Assembly: GCF_035998675.1 (NCBI RefSeq)
Contig: NZ_DASYHI010000007.1
Coordinates: 62,001 to 126,000 of the forward strand
Source: Telluribacter sp035998675
GTDB lineage: Bacteria; Bacteroidota; Bacteroidia; Cytophagales; Spirosomataceae
Reading direction: 5' to 3'
Length of the DNA stretch: 64,000 bases
Shown here piece by piece: positions 35,555 to 44,107 of the stretch; within the stretch, counting starts at the first letter, position 1; each line of letters begins with the position of its first letter. Below the pieces are notes generated by a model that ran no database searches, was not told the DNA's origin, and saw only the letters and a program-made list of their open reading frames with translations. The translations under genes were made by a program, and so were the position numbers.

Positions 35555-36442
35555 ATGCAAAAAATAATTATTGCTATTGCGGTGATTTTTACCCTTGGTT
35601 CCTGTGCGAGTAAGAAAAAAATGCTTGCCCTGGAAACCCGAGCTAATGAAATTCAACTACAACTTGACAAAGCCAGAGCTGACCTAAACGACTGCGATAC
35701 CCGCACGGCCGGTCTGAATCAAACTTTGAAAACAAGAGAAGACGAATTGGCCAGCCGCGGTGCCCGGGTAAAAGAACTGGAAGACCAGGTTGACTTTCTG
35801 AAAAGAAACAACAACCAGCTTCTGGACCGTATGTCTGACCTGTCGGTTATTTCAAAAGAAGGCGCTGAGAGCATCAAGCGTTCAATGGAAACTATGAACC
35901 AGCAGGGTAAGTACATCCAGAACCTGAACTCAAGCATTCAGCGCAAAGACTCATTGAACATGGCGCTGGTGATGAACCTGAAGCGTTCATTGCAGGACGT
36001 TAGCGACGAAGACGTTCAGATTGAAGTGAAAAAGGGCGTGGTTTATGTTTCGCTTTCTGACAAAATGCTTTTTAACTCAGGTAGCTACACTATTACATCG
36101 CAAGCCGAAAACGTGCTGAGCAAAGTGGCGAAAATCCTGAACGACTACAAAGAAATCGAGATTTTGGTTGAAGGCCATACCGACAACGTACCTTTCCGCA
36201 GCGACAACCTGGCCGATAACTGGGATCTGAGTGTAAAGCGGGCTACATCGGTAGTACGGACCCTTCAGGAGAAATACGGTGTAGCGCCGGGCCGTATGAT
36301 TGCCGGTGGTCGTGGTGAGCACCTGCCCAAAGCGGGTAACGACAGCAAAGAAAGCCGCAGCGCGAACCGTCGTACCGAAATCATCATTACTCCCAAACTG
36401 GATCAGTTCTTTAACCTGTACACACCTCAGGCGGGTAAATAA
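35555..36442 (+). CDS. OmpA-family peptidoglycan-binding lipoprotein
   Basis: 295-residue outer-membrane lipoprotein. Lipobox TLGSC puts the lipid on C17. Residues about 20-130 are heptad-rich coiled coil (LETRANEIQLQLDKARADLN, VKELEDQVDFLKRNNNQLLD). Residues about 155-280 are the OmpA C-terminal domain: VSLSDKMLFNSGS, VEGHTDNVPF and ESRSANRRTEI, with the Asp and Arg that hold diaminopimelate. It likely tethers the outer membrane to the cell wall. Single gene with a very clear terminator; codon use looks like that of a well expressed gene. Confidence 0.93.
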   Translation: MQKIIIAIAVIFTLGSCASKKKMLALETRANEIQLQLDKARADLNDCDTRTAGLNQTLKTREDELASRGARVKELEDQVDFLKRNNNQLLDRMSDLSVISKEGAESIKRSMETMNQQGKYIQNLNSSIQRKDSLNMALVMNLKRSLQDVSDEDVQIEVKKGVVYVSLSDKMLFNSGSYTITSQAENVLSKVAKILNDYKEIEILVEGHTDNVPFRSDNLADNWDLSVKRATSVVRTLQEKYGVAPGRMIAGGRGEHLPKAGNDSKESRSANRRTEIIITPKLDQFFNLYTPQAGK

Positions 36443-36476
36443 TTTCCAAAATATCTCTCTTTTTAACCTAAGTGCC

Positions 36477-36509
36477 CGGCCCGACAGTTTTGCTGTCGGG
36501 CCGTTTTTT
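36477..36509 (+). terminator. Intrinsic terminator after the OmpA-like gene
   Basis: CGGCCCGACAG (36477-36487) and CTGTCGGGCCG (36493-36503) form an 11-base stem with a TTTTG loop and a six-T run. Confidence 0.92.
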
Positions 36510-36555
36510 GTTTAAATTAAAAGTACATAGGACAAAAAGTGGGAAAATCAGCTGA

Positions 36556-37566
36556 TCAGGACTTGCGAACCCGGATGCCAAAGGCTTCTGCCGGATTCCG
36601 GACCAACAGCAGCTGAAAGTCGTCACTGCTGAAGCCTTTGTTTTTCAGCAGGGGTAGGAGTTCGGTAAAGATATTGGTGTAACCCACAAAGTCACCTCCG
36701 TTGGGCTCACCCGGCCGGTACCAGCCCGCATCGTGTGAAATAAGTACCCTATGCAGTTGATTGTTGTCCTTCATCAGGGCTATCCAGTCGGCGTAGTTGT
36801 TGAAATTTCCCCAGCCAATACCATCCAAACTAACCCAGGTACCGGCCCGGGCGGCTTGTAGGTAGGTAGTTTTGTCTTTTTCGTTCTGGGCGTGTACCCA
36901 CACAAAAGCCGACGGATGTACACCCAACTTTTTAAGTACTTCTATTTCTTCAAAGGCGGGAAGGGCCGGACCCGTGTGCGAACATATCGTCAGGCCGGTT
37001 TGCAGATGGGCCAATGCCGCGGCCGTGATCAGTTTGCGATGCAGGGCTGACAAGGTACCTGCGTTTACCCCGATCTTGATAAAGCCCGGCCGTACCAGGG
37101 TGCCTTCAATCCCGTTTTTAAATTCCGCGATCCAGCGTTTGGCCAGTTGTTCCGCCGTTTCGGTAAAGGCCCAGGGAGGAAGGTACTTGTTATCAACTGC
37201 GCCGTAATAACCGGTATTGGTCAGGATATGCAGGCCACTCCGCTGGGAAAGGTCTTTCAGCAACTGCACATCCCTTCCCAGAAAGGCCGGTGTGCAATCC
37301 AGTATACTTTTTACACCACGGGCTTTGGCCTCCATCAGGTAAGGAAGTACCTTCTTCGTTACTTCCTCCCGCTTCCAGCGCTCCGGACTTATCTGGTCGG
37401 CACCGATAAAGTCAACCAGAATATGCTCGTGAATAAGCGTAGTACCCAGGTCCTGAGCGGGTACCTGACCATTGACCGACCAGATAGTGGCTTTGGCCTG
37501 CCGGTAGGACGCTAAACCAAGGGGCGCTACCGCTAAGGTCCGGAGGAAGTGGCGTCGGCTGAACAT
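36556..37566 (-). CDS. Phosphotriesterase-like metallohydrolase, Tat-exported
   Basis: 336-residue protein of the PTE/lactonase branch of the amidohydrolase superfamily. It has a twin-arginine signal (FSRRHFLRTLAVAPLG). Metal ligands are visible in order: H46 and H48 (LIHEHILVDF), the bridging Lys K164 (GFIKIGV), H197 (CSHTGPA), H225 (WVHAQNEKD) and D279 (ISHDAGWY). Relatives hydrolyse lactones or phosphotriesters; a sugar-lactone or similar ester is plausible here but not shown. It is divergent from the two serine hydrolase genes. Confidence 0.87.
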   Translation of the reverse strand: MFSRRHFLRTLAVAPLGLASYRQAKATIWSVNGQVPAQDLGTTLIHEHILVDFIGADQISPERWKREEVTKKVLPYLMEAKARGVKSILDCTPAFLGRDVQLLKDLSQRSGLHILTNTGYYGAVDNKYLPPWAFTETAEQLAKRWIAEFKNGIEGTLVRPGFIKIGVNAGTLSALHRKLITAAALAHLQTGLTICSHTGPALPAFEEIEVLKKLGVHPSAFVWVHAQNEKDKTTYLQAARAGTWVSLDGIGWGNFNNYADWIALMKDNNQLHRVLISHDAGWYRPGEPNGGDFVGYTNIFTELLPLLKNKGFSSDDFQLLLVRNPAEAFGIRVRKS

Positions 37567-37677
37567 GATAATGGATAATTGTTTAGGGTAAGGTAGAAAA
37601 AAAATAAAAACTTCTTACATTTTGGGCTGCTAAGTACCAAACTACCAAATGCGTTTTACCAATCACCTCACTTGTTT

Positions 37678-38976
37678 ATGAAACCAACGCGATCTTTGTC
37701 CTTTAAAAGTTACCTCTTGTGCTTGCTTCTGCTTGCCCTGCTACATGGTCAGTTAACCGCCCAGACCCTTTCCGAAGGGACGCCCGAAAGCGTGGGCATG
37801 AGTACCGAACGCCTGCAGCGGATCGAAAAGGTAGTACAGGATTACGTCGACCAGCAGCGGGTGGCGGGAGCCGTGGCCCTGGTGATCAGGAACGGCAAGA
37901 TTGTGTACTACAAGGGAATCGGCAACGACGACACGGATACGAAATCGCCACTCAAAAGGGATGCCATTTTTCGGATTGCCTCCCAAACCAAAGCCATTAC
38001 CAGCACGGCCGTTATGATCTTGTACGAGGAAGGTAAGTTTCTGCTCGATGATCCGGTTTCAAAGTACATTCCTGCCTTCAAAAAACCCCAGGTACTTGAC
38101 TCGTTCAACGAATCAGACAGTACGTACACCACCAAACCCGCCCGACGGGAAATCACAATTCGGGACTTGTTGACCCATACCTCGGGCATCAGTTACGCGG
38201 GAATAGGTACCAAAGAAGCCAACGCTATTTACGCCAAAAACAAAATTCCCAGTGGTATTGGTACTCCCAACTATAAACTTTCGGATGCCATCAATAAACT
38301 GGCGACCATGCCGCTCATCCACCAGCCGGGCGAAAAGTTTTCTTATGGACTGAATACCGATGTGCTGGGCTACCTGGTGGAAGTACTTTCCGGTAAATCG
38401 CTCGACGAGTTTTTCCGGCAGCGAATATTTGAACCGCTCGGAATGAAGGATACTTATTTTTATTTACCCTCCGATAAAGCAGCTCGCCTTACTACCCTGT
38501 ACACCCAGAACCGGGAAGGCGCAACCATAAAATCCACGGCTCAGAATAGTTTTACCCCTGACTTTCCCAGGCAGGCAGGTACCTTTTATTCGGGCGGGGC
38601 CGGCTTGTCGTCCACCGCTTATGATTACGCAATTTTCCTACAGGCCATGCTCAACGGCGGTCAGTACGGCGGGAAGCGTATTTTGAGTCCGGTAACAGTT
38701 CGCATGATGACCACCAACCAGATCGGAGACATCAACGTGGGGGCTAGAAAATTCGGACTGGGCTTTGCCGTAGCCACCGAAAAAGAAGCGGCCCGGCTAC
38801 CGATTTCAGTAGGTACTTTTGAATGGGGCGGGATTTTTGGAACTACCTACTGGGCCGACCCCAAGGAGGGCATCGTAGCCCTGATCATGACCCAGAAATA
38901 CCCGAATTCGTACGGTGACCTCAGCGATAAGTTCAAAGTGCTGGTATACCAGGCTATTACAACAATGAACAAATAG
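37678..38976 (+). CDS. Serine hydrolase, class C beta-lactamase-like (first of tandem pair)
   Basis: 432-residue exported protein; the ATG at 37678 was preferred to a TTG two codons earlier. A signal peptide (1-29, ends LTAQ) is followed by the PBP/AmpC-like domain. The nucleophile motif SxxK is S102-QT-K105 (FRIASQTKA), and the second element is FSYGLNTDVLG (Y223). Other family landmarks are ITIRDLLTHTSGISY and GGAGLSSTAYDYAIF. Such proteins are esterases or D-amino-acid peptidases more often than true beta-lactamases. The next gene, 17 bases on, is a close paralogue. Confidence 0.88.
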   Translation: MKPTRSLSFKSYLLCLLLLALLHGQLTAQTLSEGTPESVGMSTERLQRIEKVVQDYVDQQRVAGAVALVIRNGKIVYYKGIGNDDTDTKSPLKRDAIFRIASQTKAITSTAVMILYEEGKFLLDDPVSKYIPAFKKPQVLDSFNESDSTYTTKPARREITIRDLLTHTSGISYAGIGTKEANAIYAKNKIPSGIGTPNYKLSDAINKLATMPLIHQPGEKFSYGLNTDVLGYLVEVLSGKSLDEFFRQRIFEPLGMKDTYFYLPSDKAARLTTLYTQNREGATIKSTAQNSFTPDFPRQAGTFYSGGAGLSSTAYDYAIFLQAMLNGGQYGGKRILSPVTVRMMTTNQIGDINVGARKFGLGFAVATEKEAARLPISVGTFEWGGIFGTTYWADPKEGIVALIMTQKYPNSYGDLSDKFKVLVYQAITTMNK

Positions 38977-38993
38977 CCTGAGACTCCTTTTCC

Positions 38994-40316
38994 ATGCGTA
39001 TTGATTTTAGATTAACGCCCCGTCGAAGTCTGCTGCTATTCCTGTTGATGGTGGTGGGAGTGGCGCTATTTTATCTTTTTCGGCAGAAGCCCCTACCCGA
39101 GGCTTCTGCCGAAAGTATAGGTATGAGTACGGTCCGACTGGCACGGATTGATACCGTATTGCAGCAGTACGTGAACCGGCAAAAGATACCCGGAGCCGTG
39201 GCCCTGGTAGTTCGGAACGGAAAAATAGTTTACCACAAAGGGTTTGGGTACAACACGCTGGAAAAAAATGCACCTTTGTCCCGTAACGCCATATTCCGGA
39301 TTGCCTCCCAATCGAAGGCCATTGTCAGTGCGGCCGTACTCATCCTGTACGAAGAGGGGAAATTCCTGCTCGATGATCCGATATCTAATTATATACCCGC
39401 CTTCCGAAACCCCAAGGTTATGGATAACCTCAACCTGGCCGATACTACTTTTACAACGGTACCGGCCCGGAGAGAAATAACCATCCGGGATTTGCTTACG
39501 CATACTTCCGGCATTGGCTATGCCCAGATAGGTTTCAATAATGCTATTGCCATCTACGCCAAACACGGTATACCCAGCGGTATTGGTACCCCCCATTACC
39601 AGCTTTCGGAAGTGATGGGGAAACTGGCGACTTTGCCCCTCATGCACCAGCCGGGCGAGCGTTTTACTTATGGACTGAATACCGATGTGCTGGGGTACCT
39701 GATAGAGGTGGTCACTGGAAAACCCCTGGACGAATTCCTGCGGGAGCGGGTATTTGACCCCCTGGGAATGGAGGATACGCAATTTTATCTTTCTCCTGAT
39801 AAAGCGCCCCGACTGGCTACACTTTTTGCGGAATACGAGGAAGGCGAGACCTCGGTAGCCCAAAACTGGAAAGACTACTATCCGGATTTTCCCCTGGAAA
39901 AAGGTACCTACTTTTCCGGCGGAGCCGGCCTGACCGCCACGGCATACGATTACGCCGTTTTTCTTCAGACCATACTAAACGGAGGGGAGTTTAACGGAAA
40001 TCGAATACTGGCTCCTGCCACCGTTCGTTTAATGACCACCAATCAAATTGGAGAAATTAATTTAACAAACAAAAAATTTGGATTGGGCTTTGCCATTGCT
40101 ACTGAAAAAGAAGCCGCAAAAGGACCCGTGTCGGTAGGTACCCTGGACTGGAGCGGCATATACGGGACCACCTACTGGGCCGATCCTCAGGAAAGGCTTA
40201 TTGGCATCCTGATGATCCAGAAGTACCCAGCCTCCTACGGTGATCTGGGCGAAAAGTTTAAGGTGCTGGTATACCAGGCCATTACCCAAACCAACGAAAA
40301 GGAGGAATCGCTTTGA
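38994..40316 (+). CDS. Serine hydrolase, class C beta-lactamase-like (second of tandem pair)
   Basis: 440-residue paralogue of the preceding protein, similar along its whole length (for example LLTHTSGIGYAQIG, PLMHQPGERFTYGLNTDVLG, GTTYWADP). SxxK is S105-QS-K108. The N-terminus differs: RRSLLLFLLMVVGVALFYLF with no clear cleavage site, which suggests a membrane anchor instead of a secreted form. Only 17 bases separate the genes, so they are co-transcribed. Tandem duplication followed by a change of location is the simplest reading. Confidence 0.88.
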   Translation: MRIDFRLTPRRSLLLFLLMVVGVALFYLFRQKPLPEASAESIGMSTVRLARIDTVLQQYVNRQKIPGAVALVVRNGKIVYHKGFGYNTLEKNAPLSRNAIFRIASQSKAIVSAAVLILYEEGKFLLDDPISNYIPAFRNPKVMDNLNLADTTFTTVPARREITIRDLLTHTSGIGYAQIGFNNAIAIYAKHGIPSGIGTPHYQLSEVMGKLATLPLMHQPGERFTYGLNTDVLGYLIEVVTGKPLDEFLRERVFDPLGMEDTQFYLSPDKAPRLATLFAEYEEGETSVAQNWKDYYPDFPLEKGTYFSGGAGLTATAYDYAVFLQTILNGGEFNGNRILAPATVRLMTTNQIGEINLTNKKFGLGFAIATEKEAAKGPVSVGTLDWSGIYGTTYWADPQERLIGILMIQKYPASYGDLGEKFKVLVYQAITQTNEKEESL

Positions 40317-40541
40317 TGCAGACTTCTCATTTCCTCTTTCCATTTAGTTTTCAATATTTTACCTAACTAGTGCCTTGCCTAAGTACTTTTGGCTGGAAAC
40401 ACCCAGGAGAGTTAATTTGGTCCAGAGTAAAACTTATCCGGTAAACATCTCTTTTTACGAATAGAATTTTACAAATTTTACAGCAGGAAAACGGGGCATT
40501 ATTTAACTACCCACTTTCCACAACCAGTACTATTCAATTGT

Positions 40542-41504
40542 ATGACCATGACAGCAGATACCTTTCCTACCCAGGCAGTTATTGAGAAAACACACGACCT
40601 TATCAGGCCCTATATTCATAAAACCCCCGTTTTTACCAATCAGACCATCAATGATCTGTGTGGAGCTGAACTGTACTTTAAATGTGAAAATTTTCAAAAA
40701 ATAGGGGCTTTTAAAGCCCGGGGGGGCATTAATGCGGTCCTTTCGCTTCGGGAAGAGGAACGAACCAACGGACTTACGACCCACTCATCCGGCAACCATG
40801 CCCAGGCCATTGCCTACGCGGCCCGACAGGTAGGGGCTAAGGCCTACATAGTAATGCCGGATAATTCACCGCAGGTCAAAATAAATGCGGTACAGGGCTA
40901 CGGGGCCGAGATTACCTTTTGCCAAAATACTCCCGAAGACCGGGAGGGTACCGTACAGAAAATCCGGGAACAAACGGGCGCGGCCTTCATTCACCCCTTT
41001 AATGACTACCGGGTTATTGCCGGACAAGCTACGGCGGCCAAAGAATTACTTGAGCAGGTAGAAGAAAAACTGGATGTTCTAATGTCTCCCGTGGGTGGGG
41101 GAGGCCTTTTGAGTGGTACCGCGCTGGCGGCGCATTATTTCTCACCAGGTACCCGGGTTATTGCCGGTGAACCCGAAGGAGCGGCAGATGCTATCCTGTC
41201 TTTCCGGTCGGGGCAAATTGAACGAGCCCCCTATGTGAAAACCATCGCCGACGGACTACTTACCCCGCTTGGTGATAAAACCCTGGCCATAATCCGGGAG
41301 TACGTGCAGGATATCCTGACGGTTTCGGACGAAGAGATAGTCGCGGCTATGCAATTGCTCTGGGAGCGCATGAAAATAGTGGTAGAGCCCTCGGGTGCCG
41401 TTCCTTTTGCGGCACTCCTTAAAAATAAACAACAGTTCAAAGGCAAAAAGGTAGGGATCATCCTGACGGGCGGGAATGTAGACCTGGGAAAGCTGCCATT
41501 CTAA
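40542..41504 (+). CDS. Threonine/serine dehydratase (PLP-dependent, serine racemase-like)
   Basis: 320-residue fold-type II PLP enzyme. The Schiff-base lysine is K58 (KIGAFKARGG), SSGNHAQ (about residues 87-93) binds the substrate carboxylate, and GGGGLLSG (about 187-194) is the phosphate cup. The late VEPSGAVPFAAL and ILTGGN(V)D complete the family pattern. There is no C-terminal ACT domain, so it resembles catabolic threonine dehydratase or serine racemase. Starts MTMTADTF at 40542. It probably converts threonine or serine to the 2-oxo acid and ammonia; racemase activity cannot be excluded. Confidence 0.9.
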   Translation: MTMTADTFPTQAVIEKTHDLIRPYIHKTPVFTNQTINDLCGAELYFKCENFQKIGAFKARGGINAVLSLREEERTNGLTTHSSGNHAQAIAYAARQVGAKAYIVMPDNSPQVKINAVQGYGAEITFCQNTPEDREGTVQKIREQTGAAFIHPFNDYRVIAGQATAAKELLEQVEEKLDVLMSPVGGGGLLSGTALAAHYFSPGTRVIAGEPEGAADAILSFRSGQIERAPYVKTIADGLLTPLGDKTLAIIREYVQDILTVSDEEIVAAMQLLWERMKIVVEPSGAVPFAALLKNKQQFKGKKVGIILTGGNVDLGKLPF

Positions 41505-41939
41505 CCTTGATCGACCTTTGGCCCGAACCAGTTAAACGCAGAATCAAAAGCTGAAGGTCATTTCATTATTTCCTTACTAGTACTTTTGTTGAAGTTTGCT
41601 TCACCTTTTCCAGATTTTAAAACATTTTATTGAATTGTCAGGTTTTTAGAAAAAAATAAAATTAAGGCTGTAAACATTTGAATTATAGTTAGGTATAAAA
41701 AGGGGGACGGTGAGTTGCCTGAATAGAAGGTCGGAGTTGGTATAGTTTATGATAGAAAATTTAGTTGGGAGGCTCAATCGTAACCTGGCTTACCTACCCT
41801 AATACCGCGTGAAGATTCCTGTACCAGATTTGGGTTGAAAAAATGTTGGGGTTGTGTTTTTTTAGCTCCGAATTGATATTTGGAGTCGATTTTAGGTCAA
41901 CAGAAATCAATAGTTAGTCTTTTAAAAGATGCTTTAAAT
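41505..41939. other. Intergenic region, 435 bases, AT-rich
   Basis: No coding frame or clear terminator was seen. The frame of the next gene is open back to a TTG at 41880, but the ATG at 41940 is preferred. Confidence 0.4.
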
Positions 41940-42269
41940 ATGGCCACCTTTGTCAGTTGTCCCAGTCAAAACCAAGCCGTTAATCTGGATTGTGTCGATA
42001 CAATTACCTTGATTGACACCAATCAAAACCAATTCTGTATTGAATTTTATAAGAAAATTATGGTACAGATCCCCACGCAGGTAGCTTCGTGGTCTTTCAA
42101 TTCCAGGAAAGAAAGGGATGCTGTTTATAATAAGTTAAAGGCAAAACATTTTTCTGAGCTAATCGACGATTCAGACGTGGAGCAAATATCAACCTGGTCT
42201 GAAAAAGGTAACCGGGTTTCCAACGGCTCGAATGGATCAAATGGCAGTTATACTAGTGGTTTTAATTAA
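41940..42269 (+). CDS. Hypothetical small protein with SNG-repeat tail
   Basis: 109 residues from the ATG at 41940 (MATFVSCPSQNQAVNLDCVD); a TTG 20 codons upstream is a weaker alternative. The segment TITLIDTNQNQFCIEFYKKI followed by VASWSFNSRKERDAVYNKL suggests a small beta-sheet plus C-terminal helix, like a PH-type fold. The tail holds repeated Ser-Asn-Gly units (SNGSNGSNGSYTSGFN). No signal peptide and no known family. Convergent with the next gene. Confidence 0.6.
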   Translation: MATFVSCPSQNQAVNLDCVDTITLIDTNQNQFCIEFYKKIMVQIPTQVASWSFNSRKERDAVYNKLKAKHFSELIDDSDVEQISTWSEKGNRVSNGSNGSNGSYTSGFN

Positions 42270-42302
42270 TAGAGTAAACCCCGGTACTTGCGGTTATCAG
42301 GC

Positions 42303-42785
42303 TTAATATAAACACCTGGCGTACCGGCTAAATTTTTCTGAATTCTTTTTTACAATTTCTTCTTTATAATCATCAATTTCCAGAGCTTTTACCGATTCGG
42401 CTCCGAGCAGGGCCAGTAGGCCCCTGTCCAGAAGGGCCGTGTACGTATACACATACCTTCCGTCCTGAATATGGTAGTCAAGTTCTCCGTCCAGCTTTAC
42501 CGGTTTGTGGTTGTAAAAGTACAGCCGGGCTCTTTTCGGCTTTTTTAAAGCTTTCGCTCCGGACACCCGAATGGTAGTTACGAAGGTCGTGTCGGCGCCC
42601 TTAATGACCCGCGCCAGGTACAGGGGTTCTTCTATGGGCGAATAACTGATCAGGGAGCCATCCGCTTTCTGGGTTTCCACACCCGGACAGTCCGGCGCAG
42701 AAGCCGTTTGATTGGGGGTAGGTAAGGCGTTTTCGGAAAGAAACGGGAAAGCAATCCAGAGTGGCAGCAGGAGGAGGTAGCGCAT
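42303..42785 (-). CDS. Hypothetical secreted protein
   Basis: 160-residue protein with a signal peptide (MRYLLLLPLWIAFPFLSENA). The mature part is beta-rich (FVTTIRVSGAKALKKPKRAR, DYHIQDGRYVYTYTALLDRG). Two Cys residues (about 33 and 158) could form a disulfide linking the ends. No family recognised and no conserved neighbour relation visible. Confidence 0.65.
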   Translation of the reverse strand: MRYLLLLPLWIAFPFLSENALPTPNQTASAPDCPGVETQKADGSLISYSPIEEPLYLARVIKGADTTFVTTIRVSGAKALKKPKRARLYFYNHKPVKLDGELDYHIQDGRYVYTYTALLDRGLLALLGAESVKALEIDDYKEEIVKKNSEKFSRYARCLY

Positions 42786-43252
42786 GGTCAGGGTATTTTA
42801 GGTTTTACATGTCAATTTATTGGCCTAAGTACTTACCTGCCACAATCGTGCCTGTTTTTTCAAAAACCCAACAAGTACCTTGCCTACAATGTAAGCTTAC
42901 TTTATCCTTATTCAAAAACCTTTCTCAAAAACCGGACCTTCCTGAGCAGGGAAATAATTTCCAAAGTACCGTCTGCAAAAATTATGACCGTTTGCTAAAA
43001 AGTAAGGCGCATCTGCTTTGAAATTGGGTTTTTATACCTAACATTACGCTTGTCAAGCTGAGCGTTCCGCTGTCTCCCGTGCGTCCTGAATTGTGCCAGG
43101 AACCTACTTGCTTCACTTTATTACCCAACCATCGGATTATTAATAACTTACTGGAGAATAGTCCGGAAAGGGTACTGAATTGCGTACTCCAGGAATCGCC
43201 GAATAACCTTTTAAACTAAATATATCCTCTTATCTATCCAACTTTTTCAATC
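42786..43252. other. Intergenic region, 467 bases
   Basis: No gene recognised. It carries five GTAC tetranucleotides, more than chance, as elsewhere in the window. A promoter for the collagen-like gene is expected here but was not pinned down. Confidence 0.4.
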
Positions 43253-43882
43253 ATGTTAAAACCTATTATTTATTCTTGCGCATTATCTCTTTTGGTAATT
43301 ATGGGCTCCTGCAAAGGCGAACAAGGCGATGTAGGTCCACAGGGGGCAGCCGGTGTAGCGGGGCCAACGGGTGCCGTCGGCGCAACCGGTCCCAAGGGCG
43401 ACAAAGGTGACACCGGAGCTACCGGAGCCGCTGGTACACCCGGTGCTACCGGCACCACGGGAGCAACCGGTGCCAAGGGCAACCCCGGAGATCCGGCAGG
43501 GGCCTTACAGTTCAGTATGGGACAAATGGTGTCAGACGACAACCTGCGTTTTAATCTTAGTCTGGATTTGTCTACCGCTAAAAGTAGTATGGCCGCTATT
43601 GAAAAAGGCATGATACTTTGCTACTACAACAGCGGTGGTTACTGGTTTCCGGTGCCGGGGGTAGTGACCCTCAACAGCAGCCGTATCAGCAGCCTGGCCT
43701 TTGCCTACCGCATGGTAGGTAACAAAATGGAAGTAGTAGTTTACTCAGTTGATTTGAAGGGCAAAGAAACCGCTACGGATATTCGGGTGGTACTGGTACC
43801 TGCCCAGAATGCCCGAATAAACGCCGATATCAACTTCAAGAATTATTCTGAGGTAGCAAAAGCATTCAATCTGCCTATGTAA
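43253..43882 (+). CDS. Collagen-like triple-helix lipoprotein
   Basis: 209-residue envelope protein. Lipobox VIMGSC puts the lipid on C20. Directly after it, residues 22-81 are 20 uninterrupted Gly-X-Y triplets (GEQGDVGPQGAAGVAGPTG and on), a collagen-type triple-helix stalk. Residues about 85-209 are a beta-rich C-terminal domain (LRFNLSLDLSTAKSSMAAIE, VVYSVDLKGKETATDIRVVL) of no known family, which may trimerise or bind ligand. Bacteroidota genomes hold several such collagen-stalk lipoproteins, of unknown function. Own terminator. Confidence 0.85.
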   Translation: MLKPIIYSCALSLLVIMGSCKGEQGDVGPQGAAGVAGPTGAVGATGPKGDKGDTGATGAAGTPGATGTTGATGAKGNPGDPAGALQFSMGQMVSDDNLRFNLSLDLSTAKSSMAAIEKGMILCYYNSGGYWFPVPGVVTLNSSRISSLAFAYRMVGNKMEVVVYSVDLKGKETATDIRVVLVPAQNARINADINFKNYSEVAKAFNLPM

Positions 43883-43907
43883 GCTCTGGTATCATTTCAT
43901 ATTTTTA

Positions 43908-43933
43908 GAAAAAGCCCCAATCGGGGCTTTTTC
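43908..43933 (+). terminator. Intrinsic terminator after the collagen-like gene
   Basis: AAAAAGCCCC (43909-43918) and GGGGCTTTTT (43923-43932) pair around an AATC loop. Confidence 0.9.
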
Positions 43934-44107
43934 CGTTTTAAACCAGTGGTAAAGATTAAGTTGTATGCCAAAACAGGTTGTGGAAATCTGTTTACAGCCT
44001 ATGTATATACGGTGGTTGACTTTTCCTGCGAATCAGGTACGGTAGTGGCTGGCATACTTTTGACGTAGTGGTAGTACATTAATTACCTTACTACCAGTTA
44101 ATTCAAC

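Noticed and set aside
37672..37677. TTG start two codons before the ATG of the first serine hydrolase
   Set aside because: The ATG at 37678 gives the same signal peptide with a standard start codon.
43371..43613. Tandem repeat in DNA that could be read as a CRISPR-like or satellite array
   Set aside because: The periodicity is 9 bases and comes from the Gly-X-Y codons of the collagen-like protein; there are no spacers.
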